Source: Acidocella sp. (GTDB taxonomy: Bacteria; Pseudomonadota; Alphaproteobacteria; Acetobacterales; Acetobacteraceae). From it: DNA of 64,000 bases. Positions within the stretch are counted from its first letter, which is position 1, and every line of letters begins with the position of its first letter. The DNA lies in assembly GCA_027308685.1 (NCBI GenBank), contig DAIDEE010000042.1, forward strand, positions 158,200 through 222,199, in the 5' to 3' direction. The notes under the pieces are model-generated. The model worked only from the letters and a program-made list of their open reading frames with translations. It was not told the DNA's origin and did not search any database. The translations under genes were made by a program, and so were the position numbers. Positions 24,965 through 34,360 of this stretch are shown here, piece after piece.

Positions 24965-25696
24965 ATGACGATGCGTTGGCAGTCGGCAGCTCGTTTGGCC
25001 GGCCTTGTAATAATTTTCGGACTTTGTGCTGCCGCCTGGAAAACCGGAGCGGTGCAAGCTTTGTATTGGCCGTCATTGGTGGAACACCGTGCCGAATGGG
25101 CGGCCGATGTTGCCGCCCATCCGGTTGCGGCGCCTTTTGCTTTTATTGGTATTTATGCCGCGGCTGTTGCGCTGTCGTTGCCGGTCGGGTTGTGGCTCAG
25201 CCTGCTCGGCGGCTTGTTGTTCGGCATGTGGCTGGGCGGTTTGCTCACCGTCATTGCGGCGGGCAGCGGTGCCATTATGTTGTTTTTGCTGGCCCGCGGG
25301 CTGCTGGCACCATTCCTTGAGCAGAAATTCGGCAGCAAAATCTCCAAACTACGCCCCGGGCTGGAGCGCGACGGCTTCGGTTACTTGCTGGCTCTGCGGC
25401 TGATGCCCGTCTTTCCGTTCTGGCTCGTCAACCTCGCGCCCGCACTTATCGGCATGAGACTGGCGCCCTACGCGGCAGCTACTTTTTTGGGAATGATCCC
25501 CACCAGTTTTGTCCTCAACGCGGTAGGTTCAGGCCTGGGGGCCACGTTAGCCACCGGCGCACGCCCCAATGCCAGCATGCTTCTTAGTCCCGAAATCACA
25601 TTGCCATTGATGGCCCTTGCCCTGCTGGCCATACTCCCGGCACTGTGGCGGCTATGGCAAGCGCATCAACGCACCCGGGCGACCGACATCGTTTGA
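24965..25696 (+). CDS. TVP38/TMEM64 family membrane protein
   Basis: About 243 residues from the ATG at 24965, with AAGGGA upstream. It is a DedA/VTT-type membrane protein: five or more hydrophobic segments, the VTT core GLWLSLLGGLLFGMWLGGL, and LALRLMPVFPFWLVNLAPALIG with the family's conserved R and F/PxxNxxxG-like motif. VTT proteins are proposed lipid flippases or transporters. It is directly coupled to the flavoprotein gene downstream, a pairing repeatedly seen in Proteobacteria. Confidence 0.88.
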   Translation: MTMRWQSAARLAGLVIIFGLCAAAWKTGAVQALYWPSLVEHRAEWAADVAAHPVAAPFAFIGIYAAAVALSLPVGLWLSLLGGLLFGMWLGGLLTVIAAGSGAIMLFLLARGLLAPFLEQKFGSKISKLRPGLERDGFGYLLALRLMPVFPFWLVNLAPALIGMRLAPYAAATFLGMIPTSFVLNAVGSGLGATLATGARPNASMLLSPEITLPLMALALLAILPALWRLWQAHQRTRATDIV

Positions 25697-27042
25697 CCGA
25701 TCATTACGACCTGGCCGTCATCGGTGCTGGTGCCGCCGGGCTGTCCGTAACCTATGCCGCCGCCCGCCTGGGCGTGCGTGTCGCTCTGATCGAACGTGGC
25801 AGTATGGGTGGCGAATGTCTGAATACCGGCTGCATCCCCAGTAAAACCTTGCTGGCCGCCGCCCACCGGGGCGAGGCGTTCGAGCAGGCGAAGGCCCGCA
25901 TCAACACCGCCATCGCCGCCATCGCCCCGATGGATTCCGCCGCCCGCTACAGCGCTCTCGGCGCAACCATCATCACCGGCACCGCACAATTTACCGGACG
26001 ACAAAGCCTGGATGTCAACGGTGTTGCGCTAACCGCCAGGCGCATTGTGGTGGCCACCGGCAGCCGCCCCAACGTTCCCGCCTTCTGCCAGGGTATCCCT
26101 TGTCTCACCAATGAGACTATCTGGAACTTGCCCGCATTGCCCGGGCATTTACTCATCCTCGGCGGCGGCCCGATGGCATTTGAAATGGCCGAAGCCTTCA
26201 GCGTCCTGGGTGCCAAAGTCACCATGGTTGGCGGCTCCAGGCTGCTCCCCCGCGAAGACCCCGCGCTTGCCGCCCCGCTGATCGCCGCCCTACAGCGCCG
26301 GGGCGTTGTGCTGCTCACGCAGCGGGCGGTGGCCGCCAAACCTGGCCCGGTATTGGTGTTAGCCGATGGCAGCCAAGCCGCAGGCACCCATCTGCTCGTC
26401 GCCGCTGGCCGGAGCGTCGATGTCAGTACGCTTAACGTGGCGGCAGCAGGCATCTCGGCCGGGCCCGAAGGCATTGACACCGACCGCTCACTACGCTGCC
26501 TCGGCAACAAAGCTGTCTTCGCCGCCGGCGATGCCGCCAACCCGCAAGGCATCGGCCCGCAGCGCTACACCCATGTTGCAGGTTCACATGCCAGCATCAT
26601 CATCAGGCAGGTCCTTTTCCGCTTACCCGCAAAGCTTCCCTCCACACCGCCGGTGCGGGCGATCTACACGCACCCTGAATTGGCGCAGGCCGGCTGCACT
26701 GAGGCACAAGCCGGGCCCGGGGCGAAAACTCTGATCTGGCCATTTGCTGACAACGACCGCGCGATCGCTGAAAATCTAACCACGGGGCTCATCAAACTGG
26801 TGCTCGATACAAATGGCCGTCTGGTGGGGGCTGGCATCACCGGCCCAAATGCCGGTGACATGATTGGGCTTTACGCCCTGATGCTGGCGCAAAAAACCAA
26901 GCTCGCCGCCCTCGCTGGGCTGGTTCTGCCATACCCGACGCGCAGCGAAGCGGGTAAGCGTGCCGCAGGCAGCCTATTCGCTGAAAAATTATTCAGCCCC
27001 AAAATTTCCCGGTTGGTTAAGTTTCTGGCGCGGCTACCTTAG
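25693..27042 (+). CDS. FAD-dependent pyridine nucleotide-disulfide oxidoreductase (class I)
   Basis: Mercuric reductase/lipoamide dehydrogenase-like flavoprotein of about 449 residues. FAD-binding GAGAAGLSVTYAA lies near residue 12, the redox-active disulfide is GGECLNTGCIPSK, and a second nucleotide site reads LILGGGPMAFEMAEAFS. A C-terminal dimerisation domain is present, but the usual C-terminal HxxxxE pair is replaced around LPYPTRSE. No HMA domain precedes it. The TTG at 25693 overlaps the TVP38 stop as TTGA and begins the family-like sequence (LTDHYDLAVIGAG); ATG codons at 25645 and 25654 would give a longer overlap. The substrate is unknown. Confidence 0.85.
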   Translation: MTDHYDLAVIGAGAAGLSVTYAAARLGVRVALIERGSMGGECLNTGCIPSKTLLAAAHRGEAFEQAKARINTAIAAIAPMDSAARYSALGATIITGTAQFTGRQSLDVNGVALTARRIVVATGSRPNVPAFCQGIPCLTNETIWNLPALPGHLLILGGGPMAFEMAEAFSVLGAKVTMVGGSRLLPREDPALAAPLIAALQRRGVVLLTQRAVAAKPGPVLVLADGSQAAGTHLLVAAGRSVDVSTLNVAAAGISAGPEGIDTDRSLRCLGNKAVFAAGDAANPQGIGPQRYTHVAGSHASIIIRQVLFRLPAKLPSTPPVRAIYTHPELAQAGCTEAQAGPGAKTLIWPFADNDRAIAENLTTGLIKLVLDTNGRLVGAGITGPNAGDMIGLYALMLAQKTKLAALAGLVLPYPTRSEAGKRAAGSLFAEKLFSPKISRLVKFLARLP

Positions 27043-27062
27043 AGCGTGACCATATTGCCCTC

Positions 27063-28013
27063 GTGGCGGACAACGTGCAGCGTAGGTTTATGGCGCCAGT
27101 CCCGAATCCCGTGCGAAAAGTTTTGGCCCTGCAGGGCGGTGGGGCGCATGGCGCTTTTACCTGGGGTGCCCTTGATCGGTTGATCGAGGACGGCTTCACA
27201 TTCGCCGCCGCCAGCGGCGTATCATCCGGCGCGATGATCGCGGCGATGGCGGTGCAGGGGTTTGTTAAAAATGGCCCGGATGGTGCCCGCAAATCGATGC
27301 GCGCGTTATGGGAACGTGTTTCAGCCGGCGATATTTTTGGCCCCGTTGCGTCTTCGCTCGATTGGATGTGGGGCTGGGATAAAACCCGAGACCTGGGTAA
27401 CGAGCTTGCCTGGCAGGGCATGACCAACGCACTGCGCATGTTCAGCCCGGGACAACTCAACCCATTCGGCCAAAATCCACTTGAACCATTGTTGTACGAC
27501 CTGCTCGACACCGACGCACTCTGTCACGCTTCAGCACCAAAATTATTTGTCGGAGCCACTGATGTCGAATCCGGTCAGGCAAAAATTTTCAGCAACGCTG
27601 AAATCACCGTGCCGGTTCTGCTGGCTTCGTGCTGTATTCCCATGATGTTTCCCGCCGTGAACATCGGTGGCCGGCATTACTGGGACGGCGGCTATTCCTG
27701 CAATCCGGCCTTAACGCCGCTGCTGGCCCCCAAGCCTGACGCATTGGTATTGATCCGCGCCCAGCCGCGTGTGCGTAAAGGCGTGCCCAACAGCACCGCT
27801 GATATCGTGCACCGGCTGCATGAAATCGCCTTCCAGGCACCGTTGGACGCTGAATTGTCAGACCTTCCGAAGTCGGTCCGCCTGCACGATATCTCCGCCG
27901 ACGCAGCACTCGCCGCACATCCGCTAACCTCGAAGATGAACACCGAACGCGATTTCATCAGACGGCTGTTCGAAGCCGGGCGGGAGGCCGCCGCTCAGCC
28001 GGTGGTCGTCTGA
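27063..28013 (+). CDS. Patatin-like phospholipase
   Basis: A 316-residue patatin/RssA-type lipid acyl hydrolase. The oxyanion hole is ALQGGGAHGAF (residues about 22-32), the nucleophile elbow GVSSG and the catalytic aspartate lies in YWDGGYSCNP. It starts at GTG 27063 or at ATG 27090 (AGG upstream). It is probably cytoplasmic or peripherally membrane-bound and cleaves phospholipid or other acyl esters. The stop codon overlaps the histidine kinase start (TGATG), so the two genes are coupled. Confidence 0.9.
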   Translation: MADNVQRRFMAPVPNPVRKVLALQGGGAHGAFTWGALDRLIEDGFTFAAASGVSSGAMIAAMAVQGFVKNGPDGARKSMRALWERVSAGDIFGPVASSLDWMWGWDKTRDLGNELAWQGMTNALRMFSPGQLNPFGQNPLEPLLYDLLDTDALCHASAPKLFVGATDVESGQAKIFSNAEITVPVLLASCCIPMMFPAVNIGGRHYWDGGYSCNPALTPLLAPKPDALVLIRAQPRVRKGVPNSTADIVHRLHEIAFQAPLDAELSDLPKSVRLHDISADAALAAHPLTSKMNTERDFIRRLFEAGREAAAQPVVV

Positions 28014-29455
28014 TGCCCGGAACAGGTTCATTTTTTCATCGCCGTATCCGGCCTTATCTGATCCCTCGTAGCCTCTCAGCGCGGGTTCTCTGGCTGACCG
28101 TTGAGATTATCTTATTGGTTGAAATCGTCATTCTCATGCCCAGCCTTGGCCGTGAACGTGAGGCCTGGCTATGGGATCGTGTCACCGATGCGCATCTGGC
28201 AGTTTATTCCGAGGCAACGGAAGCAAAAGCCATTCAGGGCGGTATGTTGGACCCGCAGACCCAGCAATATCTGCTGCGGCTCTCTGGCACCGAAGCCATT
28301 AAATTAGTGCAGGCGGGCGGTGTTGCGGCGCTGATGCCCTCAGACACCAATTTACGCATATCGGGAAGCATCAACCTTGATAACGAAACGATCCTCGGCA
28401 GCATGTGGCAAGCCGACCTGGCGTTGTTCGGGCTGAAGAACGGCAATCAAATGGTTGAGGCGGTCAGCCCGTTTGATAAAACCATGCAGGTTCAGGTCAT
28501 TATAAATGGCGCTACGCTGGCCTCGCACCTACGCTCCTATGTCGGTCATATCGCGATGTTATCGGTGGTTATCGCTATGGTCACCGGGTTGCTGGTGTTT
28601 GCCGCATTAGACCGCCGCCTGGTGCGGCCCATGCGGATTTTAACCGCCAGTATCGTCGGTTTCCGTGTGGATCCCGCTCGCGCTGGGTTAACCAGCCTGG
28701 AGTGGCTCTCAAGACGCACAAATGATGAGGTGGCCGTGGCCGCCCGCGAATTGTCAGCAATGCAGGATGAACTCCGGGCCGCCTTGTGGCGCAACGCACG
28801 GCTGGCGGCGGTCGGCACCGAGGTCGCCAAAATCAGCCATGATTTGCGTAACATTCTAACCTCTGCCCTGCTGGTAGCCGACCGTTTGCAGGAAACCGCC
28901 GACCCGGTCGTGAAACGGGCGGCCAACACCTTGATCCCGGCGGTTGAGCGTGCTGCCGAACTGGTCAGCCGTACCGTCGATTTCGCCCGCGAAGGCCCCC
29001 CTGCCATCACCGTAGGGCCCGTGGTGTTACGCGATCTTGCCGATGAAGCGGCAACCATGGTGCGCTCAACAGACCCGACGACCACCATCGAAAATTTGAT
29101 TCCCGGCAGTCTCATCGTGCCGTTGGATCGCACGCAAATCTACCGCGTGCTGGTTAATTTGATTCGCAACGCCGTCGAAGCCACCGCATCGCGCATTACC
29201 CTCTCAACCGAAATGCAGGGTGGCGTTGTGCAGCTGGTGGTCGCCGATGACGGGCCAGGTTTGCCCAAAAGGGTCCAGGAAAAATTATTCCAGCCCTTCA
29301 CCGGCACCGGCCGCCGGGGTGGAACCGGCCTCGGTTTGGCGATTGCTCGCGACCTGATCCGTGCCCACGGTGGGGATTTAACGTTGCGCAGCACCGGGTC
29401 GGACGGGACAGTTTTTGTGATGGGGCTGGCTGTCACCGAAGAACCGGTGAGTTGA
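28013..29455 (+). CDS. Sensor histidine kinase
   Basis: A 480-residue membrane kinase. There are transmembrane segments at about residues 24-43 and 178-198, bracketing a periplasmic sensor of about 130 residues, then a HAMP-like linker. The HisKA-type box is VAKISHDLRNILTS with the phosphorylatable His276. The ATPase domain has VLVNLIRNAVEA (N box), VADDGPGLP (G1) and RRGGTGLGLAIA (G2). No response regulator gene is next to it, so its partner lies elsewhere. It is coupled to the patatin gene by a one-base overlap; this conserved pairing suggests it senses a membrane-related signal. Confidence 0.92.
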   Translation: MPGTGSFFHRRIRPYLIPRSLSARVLWLTVEIILLVEIVILMPSLGREREAWLWDRVTDAHLAVYSEATEAKAIQGGMLDPQTQQYLLRLSGTEAIKLVQAGGVAALMPSDTNLRISGSINLDNETILGSMWQADLALFGLKNGNQMVEAVSPFDKTMQVQVIINGATLASHLRSYVGHIAMLSVVIAMVTGLLVFAALDRRLVRPMRILTASIVGFRVDPARAGLTSLEWLSRRTNDEVAVAARELSAMQDELRAALWRNARLAAVGTEVAKISHDLRNILTSALLVADRLQETADPVVKRAANTLIPAVERAAELVSRTVDFAREGPPAITVGPVVLRDLADEAATMVRSTDPTTTIENLIPGSLIVPLDRTQIYRVLVNLIRNAVEATASRITLSTEMQGGVVQLVVADDGPGLPKRVQEKLFQPFTGTGRRGGTGLGLAIARDLIRAHGGDLTLRSTGSDGTVFVMGLAVTEEPVS

Positions 29456-29661
29456 GGCCAACCACCTGACCATCGACCGCAGGTGTCAAAAATTTCCGCG
29501 CGGGACGGTAAGCCCATATTTGGCGGCTCTGCAACGAGGCCGGATTTGTCGGTTAACCCATATTTTTGGTGTAATTTTCCTTTTTTACCCGTAAAATAAA
29601 AATAAATTTTTTAATTTATGCGGCGTATTGCCTATTCATAAAAAATCCTTTTCTTAACCCT
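29456..29661 (+). promoter_or_regulatory. AT-rich leader of the sulfate-assimilation operon
   Basis: A 206-bp gap whose second half is strongly AT-rich compared with its surroundings. It contains a perfect inverted repeat ATAAATT-TTTT-AATTTAT at 29602-29619, about 45 bp before the first start codon. It probably carries the operon promoter and an operator; the regulator (for example a LysR-type CysB-like protein) cannot be named from sequence. Confidence 0.5.
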
Positions 29662-30237
29662 ATGATTCCAATCGCCCTCGACCCAAAATACGCTCGTGTT
29701 GCCGTTGCCGGTAACGGTAGGCTGGCCTTGCGCAGGCTCCGCGCATTGCGAAACGCCGGCGCCAGCGAGGCGCTGTTGTTTGCCGACGCGCCGGTTCCTG
29801 AACTGCTGGCCGAAGCCGGGCTTTACCGCTTGCCCGAACTGCCGAACGACGCTGATCTGGCGCATCTGCATGCGCTCTGGATCGTCGATGTCGCCCCAGA
29901 CATCGCAGCCGAGTTAGCTGAGCGGGCGCGGGCGCTGCGGGTGTTGGTTAACGTGGAAGACCGCCCGGACTATTGCGATTTTCATTCCGTCGCTGAGGTC
30001 CGGCGCGGTGACCTGCTGCTCACGGTCTCCACCAATGGGGCTGCGCCCGGTTTGGCCGGCGCGATCCGCCGCAATTTGGAAACCTGCTTTGCGCCGGAAT
30101 GGGCCGAGCGCGTGAACGAGGTCGCCGCGCTGCGCACCACCTGGCGGACTGAAGGTTTAGGTATGCCGGAAGCCGCCAAACGAATCACCACTCTGGTTGA
30201 TGAGCGCTGCTGGCTTTCATGCCCGAAACCAAAATAA
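29662..30237 (+). CDS. Precorrin-2 dehydrogenase (CysG N-terminal-like, siroheme synthesis)
   Basis: A 191-residue homologue of the N-terminal half of CysG and of Met8/SirC. It has the NAD-binding fold (VAVAGNGRLALRRLRALRNAGA, residues about 13-34), a short VDVAPD segment and NVEDRPDYCDFHSVAEVRRGDLLLTVSTNGAAPGLAGAIR, the family hallmark. It oxidises precorrin-2 to sirohydrochlorin and, if Met8-like, may also insert iron. It opens the cys operon; the methyltransferase half of siroheme synthase is the separate last gene at 34361. Confidence 0.9.
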   Translation: MIPIALDPKYARVAVAGNGRLALRRLRALRNAGASEALLFADAPVPELLAEAGLYRLPELPNDADLAHLHALWIVDVAPDIAAELAERARALRVLVNVEDRPDYCDFHSVAEVRRGDLLLTVSTNGAAPGLAGAIRRNLETCFAPEWAERVNEVAALRTTWRTEGLGMPEAAKRITTLVDERCWLSCPKPK

Positions 30238-30262
30238 TTTTCCCCTGTTCTAAGGCTCTGAT

Positions 30263-32014
30263 ATGTCCAAACTAACCACGGTTCCCCATTCAGCCCCGTT
30301 TGCGCCTGAGCAAATTCAGGCGCTGAACAATGTCATCGGCAATGTTTCAGTGGTGCAACGCGCCTGGCTCTCGGGCTTCCTTGCCGGGCTTGACGCCGCC
30401 GAGGCCAAACCCGCCGTGCCCGCCGCCGCACCAGCGGAAAAGCCCAAACTTACCATTTTATACGCTACCGAATCCGGTAATGCTGAGGCACTGGCGGCGC
30501 AGGTTCGCCAGGATGCCGCCAAGCGTGGTTTTGCTCCGAAGGTGCTGGACATGGGCGATGCAACGCTCGACCAGCTCAAGGGCGCCGGCACCATCCTCGC
30601 CATCGTCTCCACCTGGGGTGACGGCGAACCCCCCCAACGCGCCGCACCATTTTTTCGCGCTTTCATGAGCGACGCCGCACCGCGCCTTGAAGGTGTGAAA
30701 TTCGCGGTGCTGGCGCTGGGCGATTCCTCGTACGCGCAATTTTGCGAAACCGGCAAACAGGTTGATGCCCGCTTCGCCGCACTCGGTGCCATCCGCGCCG
30801 CGTACCGGGTCGACCTTGATCTTGATTACGAAGCCCCTGCCAAAACCTGGATTTCCACCACGCTCGAAAAACTGGCGCCGAAAGATGCCGGCTCCGTTAT
30901 TCATGTCGATTTTCACAAAACCGCCGCCACGGAAGTGGCTTCCAAAACTTCGCCGTTCGCGGCTGAGATCATCGCGCATCACAAGCTCACCTCCGAGCGT
31001 GCCGATAGCGAAACCTATCACGTCGAACTCTCACTCGCAGGCTCCGGCATCACCTACGAGCCTGGCGACTCGCTGGGTATCGTGCCGGAGAACGACCCGG
31101 CGCTGGTTTCACAGATCATCGCTAAACTGGGCGTCTCACCCGACCCCGAACTCACCGAAGCCCTCACCAGCCGGTACGACATCACCACGCTCACCGCCAA
31201 ACAGGTGAAGGACTATGCGCTTATCACCAAGGACGATGCTTTGAACGCCCTGGCTGATGACGCCGCTAAACGCAGCGAGTTCCTGGCCGGCCGCCAGATG
31301 ATCGACCTGCTGGAAACCTTCCCTCATTCCATCGACCCTGAAGCTTTCACAGCACTGCTTCGCCCGCTGGCGCCGCGCTATTATTCCATCGCCTCATCGC
31401 AAAAAGCCGTGGCCGATGAGGCGCATCTCACCATTGCCCGCGTTGCCTATGAAACTGCCGGCCGTACCCGCAAGGGTGTTGCCTCATCGCTGGTGTCAGA
31501 CCGCCGTAAAACCGGCGGTCTGCTCGATGTGTTCGTCAAACCCAACCAGCACTTCCGTCTTCCGAAGGATGCTGCCGCCCCGATTGTGATGATCGGGGCT
31601 GGCACCGGCGTGGCGCCGTATCGCAGCTTTTTGCAGGAGCGTGAGGCCACAGGTGCGACCGGCAAAAATTGGCTGATCTTCGGTCATCGGCATTTTCTCT
31701 ATGATTTTCTCTATCAGTTGGAAATGCAATCCTGGCTGAAATCAGGCCTGCTGTCCCGGCTTGACCTCGCATCCTCGCGCGATCAACCCGAAAAACGCTA
31801 CGTGCAGCATGTATTATGGGAGCAGCGCGACGCCTTGCGTAACCAACTCGCGAAAGGTGCCACTTTGTATCTCTGTGGCGATGCCAAACATATGGCGCAC
31901 GATGTCGATGCGACGCTCCAACGCATTTTCGCAGACGGCAAGGATGAAGCCGCCGGACAGGCCGCGCTTGACGCCTTGATCACCGCTGGCCGCTACAAGA
32001 AAGATGTTTACTGA
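30263..32014 (+). CDS. cysJ: Sulfite reductase flavoprotein subunit (CysJ-like)
   Basis: A 583-residue diflavin reductase that passes electrons from NADPH through FAD and FMN to the CysI haemoprotein. The FMN flavodoxin domain (residues about 66-205) has ILYATESGNAEALA, STWGDGEPPQ and ALGDSSYAQFC. The FAD domain has RYYSIASS, and the NADPH domain GAGTGVAPYRSFLQERE and WLIFGHRH, ending in the aromatic-terminal KKDVY. All cofactor regions look intact. The stop overlaps the cysH start by one base (TGATG). Confidence 0.94.
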   Translation: MSKLTTVPHSAPFAPEQIQALNNVIGNVSVVQRAWLSGFLAGLDAAEAKPAVPAAAPAEKPKLTILYATESGNAEALAAQVRQDAAKRGFAPKVLDMGDATLDQLKGAGTILAIVSTWGDGEPPQRAAPFFRAFMSDAAPRLEGVKFAVLALGDSSYAQFCETGKQVDARFAALGAIRAAYRVDLDLDYEAPAKTWISTTLEKLAPKDAGSVIHVDFHKTAATEVASKTSPFAAEIIAHHKLTSERADSETYHVELSLAGSGITYEPGDSLGIVPENDPALVSQIIAKLGVSPDPELTEALTSRYDITTLTAKQVKDYALITKDDALNALADDAAKRSEFLAGRQMIDLLETFPHSIDPEAFTALLRPLAPRYYSIASSQKAVADEAHLTIARVAYETAGRTRKGVASSLVSDRRKTGGLLDVFVKPNQHFRLPKDAAAPIVMIGAGTGVAPYRSFLQEREATGATGKNWLIFGHRHFLYDFLYQLEMQSWLKSGLLSRLDLASSRDQPEKRYVQHVLWEQRDALRNQLAKGATLYLCGDAKHMAHDVDATLQRIFADGKDEAAGQAALDALITAGRYKKDVY

Positions 32015-32691
32015 TGCTGGATTTTTTGAATAGTGCCGCGGCAGAGTGCGTTCTGCAAGACGCCATCAAGGAGCGTTTTTTTGGCCGCATCGCGTTGGTA
32101 TCCTCGTTCGGCACTGAGTCCGCAATCGTGCTCCACATGATTTCTGAGATCGATAAAGCACTGCCTGTGGTGTTTCTCGATACGCTGAAACTATTTCCCG
32201 AAACGCTGGCCTATCGCGATGGGTTGGTAGCCCGGCTTGGTCTCACCAACATCCGCAACATTCGCCCCGATACCAAGCAACTGGCCGCCTACGACCCGGA
32301 CGGCACTTTGTGGCAGCGTGATGTTGATACTTGCTGCGCCATTCGCAAAACCAATCCGCTTGATGGTGCGCTTGAAGATATGGAGGCATGGATCACCGGC
32401 CGCAAGCGCTCGCAAGGTGGTCTGCGGGCAGATTTACAGTTAGTGGAAACCGGCCCTGATGGCCGCATCACCGTCAACCCGCTAGCGTTCTGGAGCGATG
32501 ACCAGATCGACACCTATTTCAAAATCCATAGCCTTCCGCACCATCCGTTACAAGCGCAAGGCTATGCCTCAATCGGCTGCGCCACCTGTACCAAACGCAC
32601 CCGCGATGGCGAAGACAAACGCTCAGGCCGTTGGGCCGGGCTCGATAAATCAGAATGTGGCATTCACTTGCCGCGTGCAACCGCCGCTTAG
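32014..32691 (+). CDS. cysH: Fe-S type assimilatory sulfonucleotide (APS) reductase
   Basis: This enzyme reduces activated sulfate to sulfite with thioredoxin. The 225-residue product has the PP-loop SSFGTESAIVLHMI and the catalytic C-terminal ECGIHL (Cys215). It also has Cys107-Cys108 and Cys189-x-x-Cys192, the four ligands of a [4Fe-4S] cluster. By family knowledge that cluster marks enzymes that use APS rather than PAPS, so the name APS reductase is preferred; some members use both. It is coupled to cysJ upstream and precedes cysI by 14 bp. Confidence 0.93.
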   Translation: MLDFLNSAAAECVLQDAIKERFFGRIALVSSFGTESAIVLHMISEIDKALPVVFLDTLKLFPETLAYRDGLVARLGLTNIRNIRPDTKQLAAYDPDGTLWQRDVDTCCAIRKTNPLDGALEDMEAWITGRKRSQGGLRADLQLVETGPDGRITVNPLAFWSDDQIDTYFKIHSLPHHPLQAQGYASIGCATCTKRTRDGEDKRSGRWAGLDKSECGIHLPRATAA

Positions 32692-32705
32692 ATCAAGAGT
32701 TAAAC

Positions 32706-34358
32706 ATGACCGAAACCGTAAAACTCGCCCATAATGAAACCATCAAAACCAATAGCCGCTACCTGCGCGGCACTTTGGCGGAAGGATTATCGGAGGTCGC
32801 CACCGGCGCGATTTCCGATGACGATCAGCAGCTCATCAAATTCCACGGCATTTATTTGCAAGACGACCGCGACCTGCGTGCCGAGCGCGCCAAGCGCAAG
32901 CTCGACAAAGCCTATAGCTTTATGGCCCGCCTGCGGGTGCCAGGTGGCGTGCTGTCCGCACAACAATATTTGGCCATGGATAAATTGGCCGATGAGCGCG
33001 GCAACCACACGCTTCGCCTCACCACCCGCCAATCCATTCAGTTCCATGGTGTGATCAAGTCCAACCTGCGCCCCGCGTTGCGCCAGATCGATTCCGTGCT
33101 GCTCGACACAATCGCTGCTTGCGGTGATGTCAACCGCAATGTGATGTGCACGCCTAATGAATTTGTCTCGCCCATTTATGCCACCGCCGAGCAAACCGCC
33201 CGCGACATCAGTCATCATCTACTGCCGCACAGCAACGCCTGGCGCGAGATTTTCATAGATGGTGAACAGGTCACCAAGGAACCTGAAAACGAACCCATCT
33301 ACGGCCTCACGTATTTACCGCGCAAATTCAAAATCGCTATCGCTGTTCCGCCACAGAACGACACCGATGTATTTGCCCACGACCTCAGCTATATCGCCAT
33401 TGTCGAAAATAATGTGCTCGTGGGTTACAATGTTGTCGTCGGCGGTGGCATGGGCGCCACGCATGGCGATGCCGAAACCTACCCGCTGGTGGGCCGCATC
33501 ATCGGGTTCTGCACGGTTGCTCATGCACCATTGGTCGCCGAGGCCGTCGTCACCACCCAACGTGACTATGGCAATCGTTCCAATCGCCGCCGTGCTCGTT
33601 TGAAATACACCATCGAGGATCGCGGTCTTGAATGGTTCGCCGGCGAAGTCAACAATCGTCTTGCCACCAAGCTGGAAGCGGCGCGCCCTTATAAATTCAC
33701 CGGCAATGGCGACCGCATGGGCTGGGAAACCGGTGTCGACGGCCGTCATCACCTCACCTTGTTCATTGAAAATGGCCGGGTTGCGGATGTGGGAACATGG
33801 CGCTTGAAATCGGCACTCGTGCAGATCGCCAAATCGCACGATGTTTCCTTTATCATTTCACCTAACCAGAACCTCATCATCGCCCGTGCCACTGATGCCG
33901 CCCGCAAGGATATCGAAGCCACACTCGCGGAGCATGGCGTTCCGTTGCGTGCCTCCGTATTGCGTGAGTCTGCTATGGCGTGCGTGGCGCTGCCAACTTG
34001 TGCGCTCGCCCTGACTGAAAGCGAACGCTACCTGCCAAGCCTGATTACCAAGTTCGACGCACTGCTCGTGGAAAATGGCCTGGATAAGCAATCCATTACC
34101 GTGCGCATGACGGGTTGCCCGAATGGTTGCGCCCGTCCTTACATCGCTGAAATCGGCATGGTGGGCCGCAACCCCGGCAAGTATAATCTGCATCTCGGCG
34201 GTGCGCACGACGGTTCACGGGTGGCAAAAATGGTGAAAGAGGATGCCGATGAACAAACCATCCTCAATACACTTGCCCCATTATTCGCAGACTACGCCAA
34301 GAACCGTAAAAAAGACGAATATTTCGGCGACTTCTATCTCCGCACCGAGGCATCTTGA
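32706..34358 (+). CDS. cysI: Sulfite reductase haemoprotein (siroheme [4Fe-4S])
   Basis: About 550 residues from MTETVKLAHN at 32706. CysI carries siroheme linked to a [4Fe-4S] cluster and reduces sulfite to sulfide with six electrons from CysJ. The cluster cysteines are in SAMACVALPTCALALTESER and RMTGCPNGCARPYIAEIG, both matching the family. N-terminal TTRQSIQFHGV and the siroheme-contacting arginines are present. Together with the siroheme genes at both ends of the operon it forms a self-contained sulfite-to-sulfide module. Confidence 0.95.
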   Translation: MTETVKLAHNETIKTNSRYLRGTLAEGLSEVATGAISDDDQQLIKFHGIYLQDDRDLRAERAKRKLDKAYSFMARLRVPGGVLSAQQYLAMDKLADERGNHTLRLTTRQSIQFHGVIKSNLRPALRQIDSVLLDTIAACGDVNRNVMCTPNEFVSPIYATAEQTARDISHHLLPHSNAWREIFIDGEQVTKEPENEPIYGLTYLPRKFKIAIAVPPQNDTDVFAHDLSYIAIVENNVLVGYNVVVGGGMGATHGDAETYPLVGRIIGFCTVAHAPLVAEAVVTTQRDYGNRSNRRRARLKYTIEDRGLEWFAGEVNNRLATKLEAARPYKFTGNGDRMGWETGVDGRHHLTLFIENGRVADVGTWRLKSALVQIAKSHDVSFIISPNQNLIIARATDAARKDIEATLAEHGVPLRASVLRESAMACVALPTCALALTESERYLPSLITKFDALLVENGLDKQSITVRMTGCPNGCARPYIAEIGMVGRNPGKYNLHLGGAHDGSRVAKMVKEDADEQTILNTLAPLFADYAKNRKKDEYFGDFYLRTEAS

Positions 34359-34360
34359 GC

